Part shown: positions 10,722-19,783 of the stretch, piece by piece
Position numbering within the stretch: the stretch's first letter is position 1
How the letters are laid out: each line of letters opens with the position of its first letter
Origin: Chaetoderma sp. LZ-2023a
Taxonomy: Eukaryota; Mollusca; Caudofoveata; Chaetodermatida; Chaetodermatidae
DNA length: 64,000 nucleotides
Assembly (NCBI GenBank): GCA_034401795.1
Contig: CM067370.1
Span: 57,123,717-57,187,716 of the forward strand
Direction: 5' to 3'
The notes under the pieces: model-generated
The model's input: the letters and a program-made list of their open reading frames with translations, nothing else
Database searches by the model: none
Told to the model about the DNA's origin: nothing
Translations under genes and position numbers: made by a program

Positions 10722-11609
10722 ATGGCTGCCATGTTTGGTAAAGTTCTCCAGCAGATTGTCTATAGGCAGCAGGACAAGTCGGTGTGACAGTTAGCACGAC
10801 AGCCACGGCGTGCACTGTCCCACTGTGACAGGGTCCAAAGACTGTTTCGTGACATCAACATTATCCACGAACGAGCCAAGGTCACAACTCCGTCTGATGC
10901 GGAGATACTGGCTGCCCTAGAGGAACGAGCGCCAGCTCATAGTACAAAAGAACTCCTGACTCGGATACTGTACCGGAGGTTTGACAGCACCCAGGGCAGG
11001 ACACTCGACCTACCTGTGGCCCAAACCAACAGTCCTGTTATTCTAGCTCTCCAAAAGCCGAGTTTCGACCCCACAGATCTACTAATGGTCGGGAAGTAGG
11101 CTGCCGTATTTAGCCTCCATAGACAGGAAGAGCGAGATATGCTAGATAGCCTCCAGTCTGGAGCAAATAACTACTTCAGGGAGGAGGTCAGTGTCGCTGT
11201 AGCAGAGAGCCATGACCCTGGTCATGCAGAAGGTACTCAGGAGGGGTTCACTGTTGGCCGCAAGGAGGCTGTTGAGCAAATCTTCAATGAAAGGGCGTAG
11301 GAGATTGGCCAGTGATTTGGCATTATTTCTGAATTGCCAGTTAACTACCAGGACAACCTCATCAAATCCGCTCGCAAGTCAGATGCTCGTCTCGCATGGA
11401 CAAAGTCACTCTTCCGTGAGAGGTTCCAGAAGAAGAGAGCCCTAGACTCTGACCCTCAGTGGGTAGAATTTAAACGACAAGCTTCTGACGATGTTCCTCA
11501 AGCTTCTGACGAAGTTCCTCAAGCTTCTGACGAAATTCCTCAAGCATCTGACGAAGTAGCAGAGACCGTGGACGAAGTAGCGGAGACTGCGCAGCCTTCC
11601 GATGAATGA
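10722..11609 (+). pseudogene. Unassigned 295-codon Polinton gene with four in-frame stops and acidic C-terminal repeats
   Basis: One continuous frame from ATG 10722 to TGA at 11607-11609, interrupted only by stops at 10785 (TGA), 11097 (TAG), 11298 (TAG) and 11313 (TGA). The N-terminal half is basic and helical (RVQRLFRDINIIHERAK); the middle has EEVSVAVAES. The C-terminus is a tandem series of PQASDE-type 7-8 residue units (about 11480-11560) followed by VAETxDE units. No family is recognised. The open frame between stops shows it was a gene; the four stops show decay. Confidence 0.7.
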
Positions 11610-11637
11610 AAAAAGTTGCGGCTGCTGCGACAGTCTG

Positions 11638-12300
11638 TCAGCGATGACGCGTAGAGCATGCTAGTTTCCTGGCTGGATTCGGCTTGTAGGTGAAGGTCTG
11701 CATCTTTTCCAGAGATGGCTTGAAGTGTGACAGCTCACCTGTCTCCTTGTTGCTGAAGATGAAGTGGTACAGCTCAGCTGCCCTCTGTACACCTGCGATA
11801 AAGTCCCCTTTGGTCTCCTTGAGGGTTAGGCTGTCGTATATGGTCTCGAGCAGGGAACGTCCACACTTGGAGCTGAAGTATAGCAACCGGGCATTGTGGC
11901 AGATGTCTGGAGATATCTCGCGGGTGTACTTCTGAAAGAGGATGAAGACCGTTATCTTTGTGTGCCGGATGTGCCTGGTGATGTTGCTGAGGTAGGTGAC
12001 TGTCTTCTGGTCCATTGCAGGGTCATCGATAACTAGAACAAGTGGTACTGACAGTCAGGCTGCCAGCAGCTTCTCCATCAGTGCTTGCAGGTTCTGCGTC
12101 TTGGTGATTGGGCCATTGTACCATTGATCATTACTGTCAACTGCCTCAGCGGTGGAGTCAGACACCAGAAGAATGTATTGAGAGTGTAGATGTTCGGCCA
12201 GGAGAGCCCGCAGCAAGATGTTTTCCCCGTGTCCTGATGGGGCAATGATCAGCACCACCTGGCCAGCATCGGCCGGCCTACTGTCGAATGGTACAGACAT
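11638..12300 (-). pseudogene. FtsK/HerA-type packaging ATPase, inactivated
   Basis: A 220-codon frame starting at ATG 12300. The Walker A position reads IIAPSGHGENILL, where the family has GxGKS/T: Lys is replaced by Glu and Ser/Thr by Asn. Walker B is clear (LVLVIDDPAM, about 12030). A single TGA at 12055-12057 splits the frame between the two motifs. In Polintons this protein is a genome-packaging ATPase of the adenovirus/PRD1-like lineage. Both the lost P-loop lysine and the stop indicate it is dead. GTTAACC upstream is a weak version of the promoter block, without TATA. Confidence 0.85.
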
Positions 12301-12315
12301 GCGTGTGGAGGATGG

Positions 12316-12546
12316 TTAACACTGGGTTGCGGTAGCCTCGTCTATATCTGGGCGACTAAACGGCAGTACTTCCTGCACCAGCTCTTTCGCCTGTACAGCG
12401 GGGAATCCTGCATCCAGCGGATACGAAGGATGTGATGGAGGCGTCAAGCATGGAATCCCAGCAGCAGCTGAGAAGATAGTGTCTGTGTCAGCACCCACAG
12501 TGTCTAGTACATCCAGTATCTGTGTGATACATGCACAGGAAGCCAT
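12316..12546 (-). CDS. 76-aa unassigned Polinton ORF
   Basis: Open from ATG 12546, two bases after the stop of the 170-aa gene, suggesting joint expression. Cys-containing N-terminus (MASCACITQ) and a Pro-rich middle. No family recognised. Confidence 0.5.
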   Translation of the reverse strand: MASCACITQILDVLDTVGADTDTIFSAAAGIPCLTPPSHPSYPLDAGFPAVQAKELVQEVLPFSRPDIDEATATQC

Positions 12547-12548
12547 GA

Positions 12549-13061
12549 CTATCCTGTGGTCTTACACAGCAATCCAAAGAACCCTGACTCCTTCACCTCT
12601 GGTAGCCGGAGTTTGGCGGTGGCACCTGTTTGGCCATCGACAGTAATATGGCTCAGGCCGAGGGTGCCTATCTTGAGATTCTCTCCATCCTGTCGGAATG
12701 AGCTCCATGGTTTCAGGAGAACCGTAACCAGGTTCTGTGCATAGGATTCAGCCATAACCTTGATGGCTCCAGCCTCATCGACTCCGAGCAAACCTCGCAT
12801 CGTCGCCCTCTCCTTGATGCCCATCCCCTTGTATACAGTCTTGGCCTTGTTAATGGGCGATTGTCCTACCGTATCAGTGTTCCTGATGGGATCTCGGGCT
12901 GGGATGGGACCTTGGATCTCCTGTGGGTCTCCCTTCTCATCGAAGTCTAGGAAGGAGATAGGGGCAACAGTGTCCTCTGAACCGAGGCGTGCCTCACCCA
13001 AGTGAGCAAGATCGCCTAGCTCTTTGCTTTCTAGGTATGTGAGTGACAGAGTCATAGTCAT
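12549..13061 (-). CDS. 170-aa unassigned Polinton protein, intact
   Basis: Open frame of 170 residues with no stop or frameshift. The first ATG overlaps the TATA of its promoter block and a second ATG lies at 13055. Composition is soluble alpha/beta with a conserved-looking C-terminal half (LKIGTLGLSHITVDGQTGA). It lies between the promoter block and the 76-aa ORF on the same strand. It might be structural by position; that is a guess. Confidence 0.65.
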   Translation of the reverse strand: MTMTLSLTYLESKELGDLAHLGEARLGSEDTVAPISFLDFDEKGDPQEIQGPIPARDPIRNTDTVGQSPINKAKTVYKGMGIKERATMRGLLGVDEAGAIKVMAESYAQNLVTVLLKPWSSFRQDGENLKIGTLGLSHITVDGQTGATAKLRLPEVKESGFFGLLCKTTG

Positions 13062-13079
13062 ATACAGACGGCTTAAACC
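13062..13079 (-). promoter_or_regulatory. TTTAAGCC-TATA block
   Basis: Minus strand: GGTTTAAGCC, five bases, TATATG, where the ATG is the first start codon of the 170-aa gene. Confidence 0.65.
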
Positions 13080-13081
13080 TA

Positions 13082-13306
13082 CTAGTCATACCCCCGGTGA
13101 AATAGTTGGGCATAGTTGGACCACGCAGTCGGCCAAGGGAACAGGTAGCAGTGCTCATGGTACTGGCCTACTCTGCAGGGGCACGCCTTGTGGGCGGTCC
13201 ACCATTCCCGGGCATTGACGATCCTCAGTCCACGTGCTTGACTATGGGCTACACACCGCCCTCCGGCACGCCATGCCTCATATGCTGCAGAAGTCTCGTG
13301 ATCCAT
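13082..13306 (-). CDS. 74-aa Cys/His-rich ORF
   Basis: Starts at ATG 13306 (MDHETSAAYEAW), behind GTTTAACCCC. Contains CPCRVGQYHEHCY, a possible metal-binding cluster. It has no in-frame stop before 13082. No family is recognised. Confidence 0.5.
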   Translation of the reverse strand: MDHETSAAYEAWRAGGRCVAHSQARGLRIVNAREWWTAHKACPCRVGQYHEHCYLFPWPTAWSNYAQLFHRGYD

Positions 13307-13332
13307 CTCTCACTATTCAGAGGGGTTAAACG
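13307..13332 (-). promoter_or_regulatory. GTTTAACCCC block overlapping an upstream stop codon
   Basis: GTTTAACCCC precedes ATG 13306; its TAA (13328-13326) is also the stop codon of the gene starting at 13713. The TATA part is weak (GAATAG). Confidence 0.5.
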
Positions 13333-13713
13333 TAGGCGACGATGATCTCAGCCATTGCACTCGTTGCTAGCCCTAGAACTGCGGCCTCCATTAGTGTAAC
13401 ACGTTCACCCATGATTTTGGTGGCAACCGTGTAGGAGGCCCCCACTGAGGGCGATCTTTGGGATGGGGTGAGTTATTCCGAGACAGTGCCCAGCCACTGT
13501 AGCGAGGACAGCCGTAGTGGCGGCAGGAAGAACCTCATTTCCCCCTGTCATCTTCACCACGGCCACATTCGCTGCCATGTTACTGTCGACATGGACTGCC
13601 AGAGGTTTTGCTTTGGTCAGTAACTTCTGTGTCTTGGTTCGCAGCAGGTTCTCCACCTTCTGAAGACTCTGGCTCTCGGGCGGTTGCTTCACGATCTGTA
13701 GCGTTGACCCCAT
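13326..13713 (-). pseudogene. Small Polinton protein with two hydrophobic helices, frameshifted once
   Basis: Begins MGSTLQIVKQ at ATG 13713, behind TTTAACC-TATAC (13728-13745). A basic region (LLRTKTQKLLTKAK) is followed by a hydrophobic stretch (AATTAVLATVAGHCLGI). After a frameshift near 13430-13450 the gene continues to VTLMEAAVLGLATSAMAEIIVAYV and the TAA at 13326. A two-TM or membrane-active virion protein is plausible but unproven. Confidence 0.55.
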
Positions 13714-13831
13714 TGTTTAAGCACTGAGTATACAACGCGGTTAAACGTCTGCATCCCCTGTCACGAGAGCTAATAAGATCTTCCCAGTATGCATCTGCCA
13801 GGGGGCCGGGTTGGTACCCAGGAATATTCAT
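13580..13831 (-). CDS. Short ORF after TTTAAG block, N-terminal part only plausible
   Basis: Starts MNIPGYQPGPLADAYWEDL at ATG 13831, with GTTTAAG 18 bases upstream. Beyond about residue 40 it overlaps the next gene out of frame, so the true C-terminus is uncertain. It is divergent from the 159-aa gene. Confidence 0.4.
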   Translation of the reverse strand: MNIPGYQPGPLADAYWEDLISSRDRGCRRLTALYTQCLNNGVNATDREATAREPESSEGGEPAANQDTEVTDQSKTSGSPCRQ

Positions 13832-13854
13832 CTCTCTATTGAGACATCTTAAAC

Positions 13855-14334
13855 ATGTCCGGGCTCACGCTATGCAAGAAGTACTATGCTGTCTTCCGGA
13901 GGGAGTTGAAAGACTACAAGAAGAAGACACCAGATGAGCTCGCTCAGCTCTCCGGTGCTGCTCTGACAGAGGAGCTGACAGCTGTGAAGCTCTATCTAGG
14001 ATTTGGCAAGGGACAGATCTGCTTCCTCGAATACCTTATCATGGGCGCGAGTATCGTCGAGCAGCTCCTGCAAGCTAAAGGTTTCTACAAGGATTGGGAG
14101 TATCTGTCCGATGTGTTCCAGCAGTTGCAGACCGCCATGGCCTCACCGGACTCAGAGCTGAACAAGGCTCTGCGATACTGCAAGCTGGCAAAAGGATGCG
14201 CTGCCGAATCCTCCAGCCCTTGGATGTGCATGTTGACAGCGGGTATAGGGGCTGTAGGGCATGCCAAGCTTGTTCAATGTCTCACCGTGGTCCCCACTGC
14301 TACTGTAGAGAGTCAGGATCGTCTTATAGCTTAG
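13855..14334 (+). CDS. 159-aa unassigned Polinton protein, intact
   Basis: Open frame from ATG 13855 directly after TCTTAAAC. Largely helical, with basic N-terminus (KKYYAVFRRELKDYKKK), a hydrophobic middle (ICFLEYLIMGASIVEQLL) and a second hydrophobic patch (MCMLTAGIGAVGHA). Its last four bases overlap the end of the convergent 447-aa gene. No family recognised. Divergently paired with the 13831 start. Confidence 0.65.
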   Translation: MSGLTLCKKYYAVFRRELKDYKKKTPDELAQLSGAALTEELTAVKLYLGFGKGQICFLEYLIMGASIVEQLLQAKGFYKDWEYLSDVFQQLQTAMASPDSELNKALRYCKLAKGCAAESSSPWMCMLTAGIGAVGHAKLVQCLTVVPTATVESQDRLIA

Positions 14335-15730
14335 AGTAGGCTGATCCCGAGTGCCATGATAGCTAGGCCTGTCACCACACATAGAGCTACCACGGGAAGC
14401 GGTGTCGTGTCGACTGGCTGCAGTGTCGGGGCGCCTGGAGCTGCCATGTCGATTGGCTGCAGCGTCAGGGTCGGAATGACTGTATGGCTCGTACTATGCG
14501 TAGGTGCGTTGATGGCAGTGTTGAAGCCGAAGTGGACACCGGGGGAACTCCCCTCGACTATCATGTTGTTATAGCCCCTGACTTGGAGGTCCTCGATGCT
14601 CACGATCATGTTGCTCGGAATCAACCGTAGGTGTGGCGAAATAGTAAAGTCAAGTTTGCGACAGGCCTTCTGCAACCCCTGCTGGAACTTAGCAATAAGA
14701 CTACTGGGGTCTACTACGATGATCATATCCTCAACGAGACTGATGAACATGGCCTGGACCTCTGCTCCGCTGACACCATCTATGGAATGCCACAGTTGGG
14801 TATGTGCCATAAGGAGGCAGTAGCACAGTGCTTCCAGGGACTGGTTGATCCGAACTATCGCTGCTGGTGTAGGGCCTGAGGTGGTGTGTGGGACAAAGTA
14901 CTTCCACACATCTGGATAGTCCTGCCGCAAGCCAGTGATGTGCATATTTTGCACCAGCGCTACAGGGTCGGAGTCTGGATCGAACGAGAATGTCGCTGTC
15001 TTCCGACGGCCTACTCGTCTGGGGGTTCGATAGGGGAATCCTGAGTAGTCACGTCTCGGGTCACTGTACATAACCCCTAGACCGCTGTTGTCACCACCAT
15101 GCCAGCGATAGTCTGGGAGAGTGCTGAACTCTCTCTGTAGTCTGCTGGCCACTGAGACGCTATGACTGTTGAGCTGTGGGTCAAAGGCGTTTGTATCAGG
15201 GAGGTGTGCACCTAGCTCATGGACGTTTCGTCGCACCGTGAAGTACACGGGGAATCTGAGACAGCTGGCGATGGGCACAGCTTCAGGAGTACCAGAATAG
15301 GAGTGAAGCAGGGTGGAACTTACTCCACATCCTGCCGTGGCACACCACACGGCAAAGTTCAGCGGCTGATTCCAATATGAGAGGCTTGGAGCAGCCATCC
15401 AAGTATGAGCTTGCTTCGCATCCTTGATGGTGATGGGGATGGGGCGGTTTGTCAGCGGTCGTGGCTTGACGGAGAAGCTGGTTCGGGACCGTCCATCCAC
15501 TGTGATGGAGAATGGTGTTAGCTCTGGTATATCATCCAGTAGACCTCTCAGGCCAGTCAAGGTGTACCCAGGAGGGGCGGTTGCCTCCGGATGACTGTCG
15601 TGAGGTTCCGTGGGAAGGCCATCTATACTGGTGTTCTTAATGCAACCGCAGCACACTATTTGTAGTCGTCTCAACTCCAGAGACCAGCGAGGCGACCTCG
15701 CCGTTAAATCTCGTTTTTTAACTCCTCCAT
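14331..15730 (-). CDS. About 447-aa Polinton protein with C-terminal TM helix
   Basis: The largest open frame of the element (15674-14331). It has a beta-rich, Pro/Gly-rich body with PLNFAVWCATAGCGVS and VRGYNNMIVEG, and ends in a membrane helix (VVALCVVTGLAIMALGI). The frame lacks an ATG at its upstream edge; ATG 15730 (MEEL) is in another frame past an A-run. Copy 2 has the same MEEL start and A-run slip at 59475, so the N-terminus is probably frameshifted in both. A structural role is plausible for such a large conserved gene; I do not see the evidence to call it the major capsid protein. Confidence 0.7.
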
Positions 15731-15797
15731 ATCAACCCGCCTTTGAGGTATTGCTGTCGCACTTTATGTTTCTCCGTGCGGTACAGGGCTTGGACCG

Positions 15798-16279
15798 TCA
15801 ATATATGGTGGTACTCTTCATCGGTGACCTGGCCATCCTCGAGAGCTTTGCTGACTCGTCGATAGTCCGTAGCATACTCGGTGCCAGTGCCACATAATTA
15901 GCATGCTTCTCCAGCCCCCTTGTGATCTGCCACTGCCCCGCCCCCAAGCCCGTGGCCAAGACAGTGGCGGCTAGTGTCACGCCACCCAGCAGGATGGCGA
16001 CGATGGCCCCCACCCCTGTAGCGAGAGTGGCCACAGCTGTGCCACCCAAGCACTGGCTCCAATCACACCCGCAGCAGTGGTTGTACGCGCGAGGACGTTG
16101 TAGGCTGTCTTATATCACCTGCACGTTCTGCTGTACTTTTCTGCCTCATGGACGAGATTCTGTCTGATGGTATCTATCTGCTGGAGTCGCCAGCCTTGTA
16201 CTGTACGTACCCCCCCCCCCCCGTCAGCAGTCAGGGAGGGGTATATTTCTGGCTGCTTCCACCACTCTGATTTTGCCAT
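15798..16279 (-). pseudogene. Small glycine/alanine-rich TM protein, frameshifted
   Basis: Begins MAKSEWWKQPEIYP at ATG 16279; a run of 12 C at about 16210-16221 and further slips disrupt the frame. The C-terminal part is long and hydrophobic (VATLATGVGAIVAILLGGV and LAATVLATGLGAG). Copy 2 has MTKSEWQKQPELYP at 59921. Likely a small membrane protein. Confidence 0.6.
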
Positions 16280-16300
16280 AGTATACCTGGAGATTAAACA
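16280..16300 (-). promoter_or_regulatory. GTTTAA-TATAC block sharing the upstream stop codon
   Basis: GTTTAATCTCC AGG TATACT, then ATG 16279. The TAA within the block is the stop codon of the 193-aa gene (16296-16294). Confidence 0.6.
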
Positions 16301-16875
16301 CGCATCACCTGCAGAATCTGCTCATGAGTCATAGAAGGGTTCATTTTGGAGAGCCTGGCGAACCATACCAGCTTGCTGGTTTCGAGACAGACGTCTCTTA
16401 GACAGAGGTCATCCAGCACTATGTCGGGTGCCAAGAGCTTTCTGAGACGTGGCATCTGGAACTTCATCTTATCACCAAGATAGTAGCTCTGCCGCTGGAT
16501 GGTTTTCTTGGTCTTACACTTCTGCGCCATCTCCTCTTTCCACAGTATAACATCTGGCTCATCCTCGTCTGAGAAGCCACCTGGCTCATCCTCGTCTGTG
16601 AAGACATCTAGCTCATCGTCGTCTGTCAAGACTCCTGCGTCCTGCTTACTCTCCTCCAGGAAGGCCTGCCTGTATCGGAAATTTTCACTGTTCATTCGCC
16701 TCCTTGCAAGGCTTGTGTTCTGTTGATACAAGTTCTCCCGCTGTAGGCGCTCTCCTTCTTGTTGCAGTGCGAGCCTCTGTTCATTTAAGGCCTTTACCTG
16801 TGCAGGGGTCATGAAGGGGCGAACCTCTTTCTTCATCATCTCGGCCAATGTCAGATAATGCTGGTATGATATCAT
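16294..16875 (-). CDS. 193-aa coiled-coil Polinton protein with acidic repeat, intact
   Basis: Open frame from ATG 16875. Residues about 25-60 are Gln/Glu/Arg-rich coiled coil; residues about 83-110 hold three acidic direct repeats (TDDDELDVF, TDEDEPGGF, SDEDEPDVI). The C-terminal domain (RLRKLLAPDIVLDDLCL...) ends with MTHEQILQVMRV. The start codon overlaps the stop of the upstream gene in an ATGA junction. Copy 2 has a shorter, decayed homologue lacking the triple acidic repeat. Function unknown. Confidence 0.7.
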   Translation of the reverse strand: MISYQHYLTLAEMMKKEVRPFMTPAQVKALNEQRLALQQEGERLQRENLYQQNTSLARRRMNSENFRYRQAFLEESKQDAGVLTDDDELDVFTDEDEPGGFSDEDEPDVILWKEEMAQKCKTKKTIQRQSYYLGDKMKFQMPRLRKLLAPDIVLDDLCLRDVCLETSKLVWFARLSKMNPSMTHEQILQVMRV

Positions 16876-17191
16876 GTCAGATCAATGAGTAATAAGAGTG
16901 TAAACTCTAAATGGGCGTCCGATATCACATCCGTGCTGGCATATATGTTAATGAAGGGGCTGTCAAACAGGTGATTTATAGGTGTGAACAGTCTAGGACT
17001 GATAGCTTTCCATGGGTTGCTGTTGGCACTTGGGAGATACTCTTTCACGTCCCGGCGTGTATGTATGTTGTGCTCCGCTGGGGCACCTCGAAGAGGACCC
17101 ATTCTACATGGTACTGTACCACCTGTCTCTCCTCTAGAGAGGGTGAGATTATGTTCTCACCACCGGAGAACAGCAGTCGGTCAATCGGCAT
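16872..17191 (-). pseudogene. About 105-aa Polinton protein, frameshifted
   Basis: Starts MPIDRLLFSGGENII at ATG 17191. After a frameshift near 17050-17100 the second frame ends at 16872 (INIYASTDVISDAHLEF). Copy 2 keeps the corresponding gene open over 107 residues (60869-60546) with the matching ISLYASMDGLSDA end. Beta-rich; unassigned. Confidence 0.6.
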
Positions 17192-17229
17192 GGTTATATG
17201 TCTTGTTTAAACCCCTCGTATAGCATGCT
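17192..17229. promoter_or_regulatory. Palindromic divergent GTTTAAAC promoter block
   Basis: Centre GTTTAAAC (17205-17212). Rightward: ACCCCTCG, TATAG, ATG 17230. Leftward: GTTTAAACAAGACA, TATAACC, ATG 17191. Copy 2 keeps the same symmetric design at 60885-60925. Confidence 0.7.
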
Positions 17230-17787
17230 ATGGAACCCATATTTGCTCACTCGACTGGTCTTGCTGACCTGGCAGATGTGTACGCAGTTGATGCTGCCAA
17301 GATAGAAGGGAGCGATGGCAAGTCATTCGCCCTACAGTACGAAGCACCACCATGGGGTGACGGGGTGGAACTGCTCACAGACATCAAGGTTTTGACGAAG
17401 GAGCACCTGGGTCGCAACATAGATGGTCACAAGATCGTGTTTCGGTACGATTTCCCGAAGAAGAAGTACATCATCGAGCCGTTGATTGAGCTCTCAGATA
17501 CAGATGTGGCAGGCATCAACACCCTAAATAATTACCTCAGCCTTCATCTGGTCAAACCCTATTCGAGCGGTGCCCCGCCGATGGCCTATGATGGCCTGCT
17601 TTTGACCCTGGCAAAAAACCTGCAGTTCATATTTAAGAAGAATGAAGTGTGGTACCGCGCTGGACCTGGCGGTGACTGGCAAACATGGTTGCCCCTATAT
17701 AGGCCTCCCGCAGTCATTGACATAGAGGTTACTCCCCTCTCCACTGTTGGGAAAAAGGATGGGACAGTTCGTATTAATCGACTGTAA
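17230..17787 (+). CDS. 185-aa end gene, 3'-truncated into the satellite
   Basis: Open frame starting MEPIFAHSTGLADL. A beta-rich protein (IVFRYDFPKKKYIIEPL, GLLLTLAKNLQFIF, VWYRAGPGGDW). The copy 2 homologue (60926-61905) is about 325 codons long, with the same start and an extra C-terminal half. Here the coding sequence ends in INRL plus TAA, where the DNA is already the first unit of the adjacent tandem array, so the 3' end has been replaced. Possibly structural; unassigned. Confidence 0.75.
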   Translation: MEPIFAHSTGLADLADVYAVDAAKIEGSDGKSFALQYEAPPWGDGVELLTDIKVLTKEHLGRNIDGHKIVFRYDFPKKKYIIEPLIELSDTDVAGINTLNNYLSLHLVKPYSSGAPPMAYDGLLLTLAKNLQFIFKKNEVWYRAGPGGDWQTWLPLYRPPAVIDIEVTPLSTVGKKDGTVRINRL

Positions 17788-18345
17788 TAGGTGCACTCAC
17801 TATACTAAGTGTTAACTGACTGTAATATGTACACTGAGTATTAAATGACTGTAATATGTGCACTCACTACACTGAGTGTTAATTGAATGTAATATATACA
17901 CTGAGTGTTAATTGACTGTAATATGTACACTGAGTATTAATCGACTGCATTAGGGGCACTCACTACACTGAGTGTTAATTGACTGTAATATGTACACTGA
18001 GTATTAATCGGCTGTAATATGTACGCTGAGTATTAATCGACTGTAATATGTGCACTCACTACACTGAGTGTTAATTGAATGTAATATATACACTGAGTAT
18101 TAATCGACTGTAATAGGTGCACTCACTATACTAAGTGTTAATTGACTGTAATATGTACACTGAGTATTGGTCGACTGTAATATGTGCACTCACTACACTG
18201 AGTGTTAATTGAATGTAATATATACACTGAGTATTAATCGACTGCAATAGGTGCACTCATTACACTGAGTGTTAATTGACTGTAATATATACACTGAGTA
18301 TTAATCCACTGTAATAGGTGCACTCATTACACTGAGTGTTAATTG
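17768..18345. repeat. Alternating 38/29-bp tandem array
   Basis: Two related units alternate: a 38-bp form with GTGCACTCACTACACTGAGTG and a 29-bp form with TGTACACTGAGTATTAATCGA, which looks like the first with 9 bp deleted. About 560 bp in all. It begins inside the 3' end of the preceding ORF. Confidence 0.95.
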
Positions 18346-19783
18346 TCTATTAATCGACTAACTAATTAATATTTGCAATACATATATTAATAGCTTTCCA
18401 GACAAAGGTCATGGCTAAATATTACATCATGCTGGATACGGAGGTTCCAGGCCGCACGGCGCACTCTAATAAACCATGGATCCACGCTTATGATCATGTC
18501 GATAGTCACTTACAGGACTGGCGGTATGATCAGCGAACGAAAAGAAGAGGAAGAAGGAGAATAACAAACTCACGTTATGGGTGCTACATTAGTCGATCAT
18601 GATAATCATATTTAACACACATTACACAGCTTGATTTAAACAAAAGCAGCGGAAGACCCATACACCAATAGAAATTGAGTTATTGAAAGCTTTTTTGTCA
18701 TACCATGGAAACAGATGCAGGCCACGAAAATTACACGTTCCTGCGATCTGGGGCAACCACATTTTACTGCAGGGCAACACAATTTTAATACACTGGTTGC
18801 CCTGGGGAACAACCTACAGATAATTTGTTATTTACAGTATATATACTCGTGGTGGTAATTATTTTATTTAGTCTTTTTCCTTTAACACTCAAATTTGTTC
18901 AAGAAAATTTGGGTTAATGAGCCAGTCCTTCCGTTGGTAAATCTTTCAAAAATAGTCTGCTCTTGGTCTGCAAATAGACATTTCTCAAGACCACTGCAGA
19001 AGCCGTTTTTGGCTGATAAGAGGGATAAAGGTTTAATATAATGGTTGAGTTGGTATTTAGAAGGATTCTGTAGTCTGTATACCTTACACCAATACATATT
19101 TTCAACAGAATTGACAGAAATGGGCCAACCTGGAAGTACAGTCGGACAACCTAATTTAAATGGAGTACTTGCCCCTGGTGGCAACACAATATTTGTCTAA
19201 TTTTCGAGCACTGCAACGGAGCTATACGCACAATCTATTGCATATAACCGTCAAGCTGCATTTGATATTGATTCAGAAACCAGCAGATATCGGACCCCAG
19301 CTGTAGTATAACATTATAACATTGGACACACGTACCTACGTACATTTTTTGATGATATCGGCGAAGGTGTCGCTATGTCTAATACATCTTCTACGGGTAG
19401 ATCTTCGATGTGTCGATTTAACGAAAATCTATCATAACCACCTGTTCTTGATTTAAATCGCTGTTTACAATGAATGCATAGGTCAGCGGCCTACATAACT
19501 AAACTCTATCTGACAACAGATGCTACGACTAAGCACCTCCCCCCCCCCCTCACCCCACCCCCCCCCCCCCCACCTCCGCCGCCCGCCCACCTCAACATAC
19601 CCCACCCCACCCCTCCCCCCACCCCACCCGATCCCTCGATCGCGATCCATGAGAGGGAAAATAATATAATAATCATCACATTATTGTTGTATAAAATTAT
19701 TGTGTGTGCTTCAATGTGTAAATAAAACAAAAATACATCATTTTGTTAAAAATTGCGCTATATTTTGTTATTATTTACATCCA
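18346..19783. other. Polinton right interior, no gene recognised
   Basis: AT-rich sequence with a C-rich low-complexity tract at 19541-19630 (its proline-rich reading frame is an artefact). Short open frames here (for example 18411-18602 and 18882-19187) show no family signal. Confidence 0.45.

Noticed and set aside
4028..12300. Alternative genetic code (TGA read as an amino acid)
   Set aside because: TAA and TAG stops and frameshifts occur in the same genes, and neighbouring host exons read normally.
14331..15674. Calling the 447-aa protein the major capsid protein
   Set aside because: Size is possible but no double jelly-roll signature can be seen by eye, and the C-terminal TM helix is unexpected for it.
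19474..19725. Proline-rich ORF
   Set aside because: Translation of a C-rich low-complexity tract.
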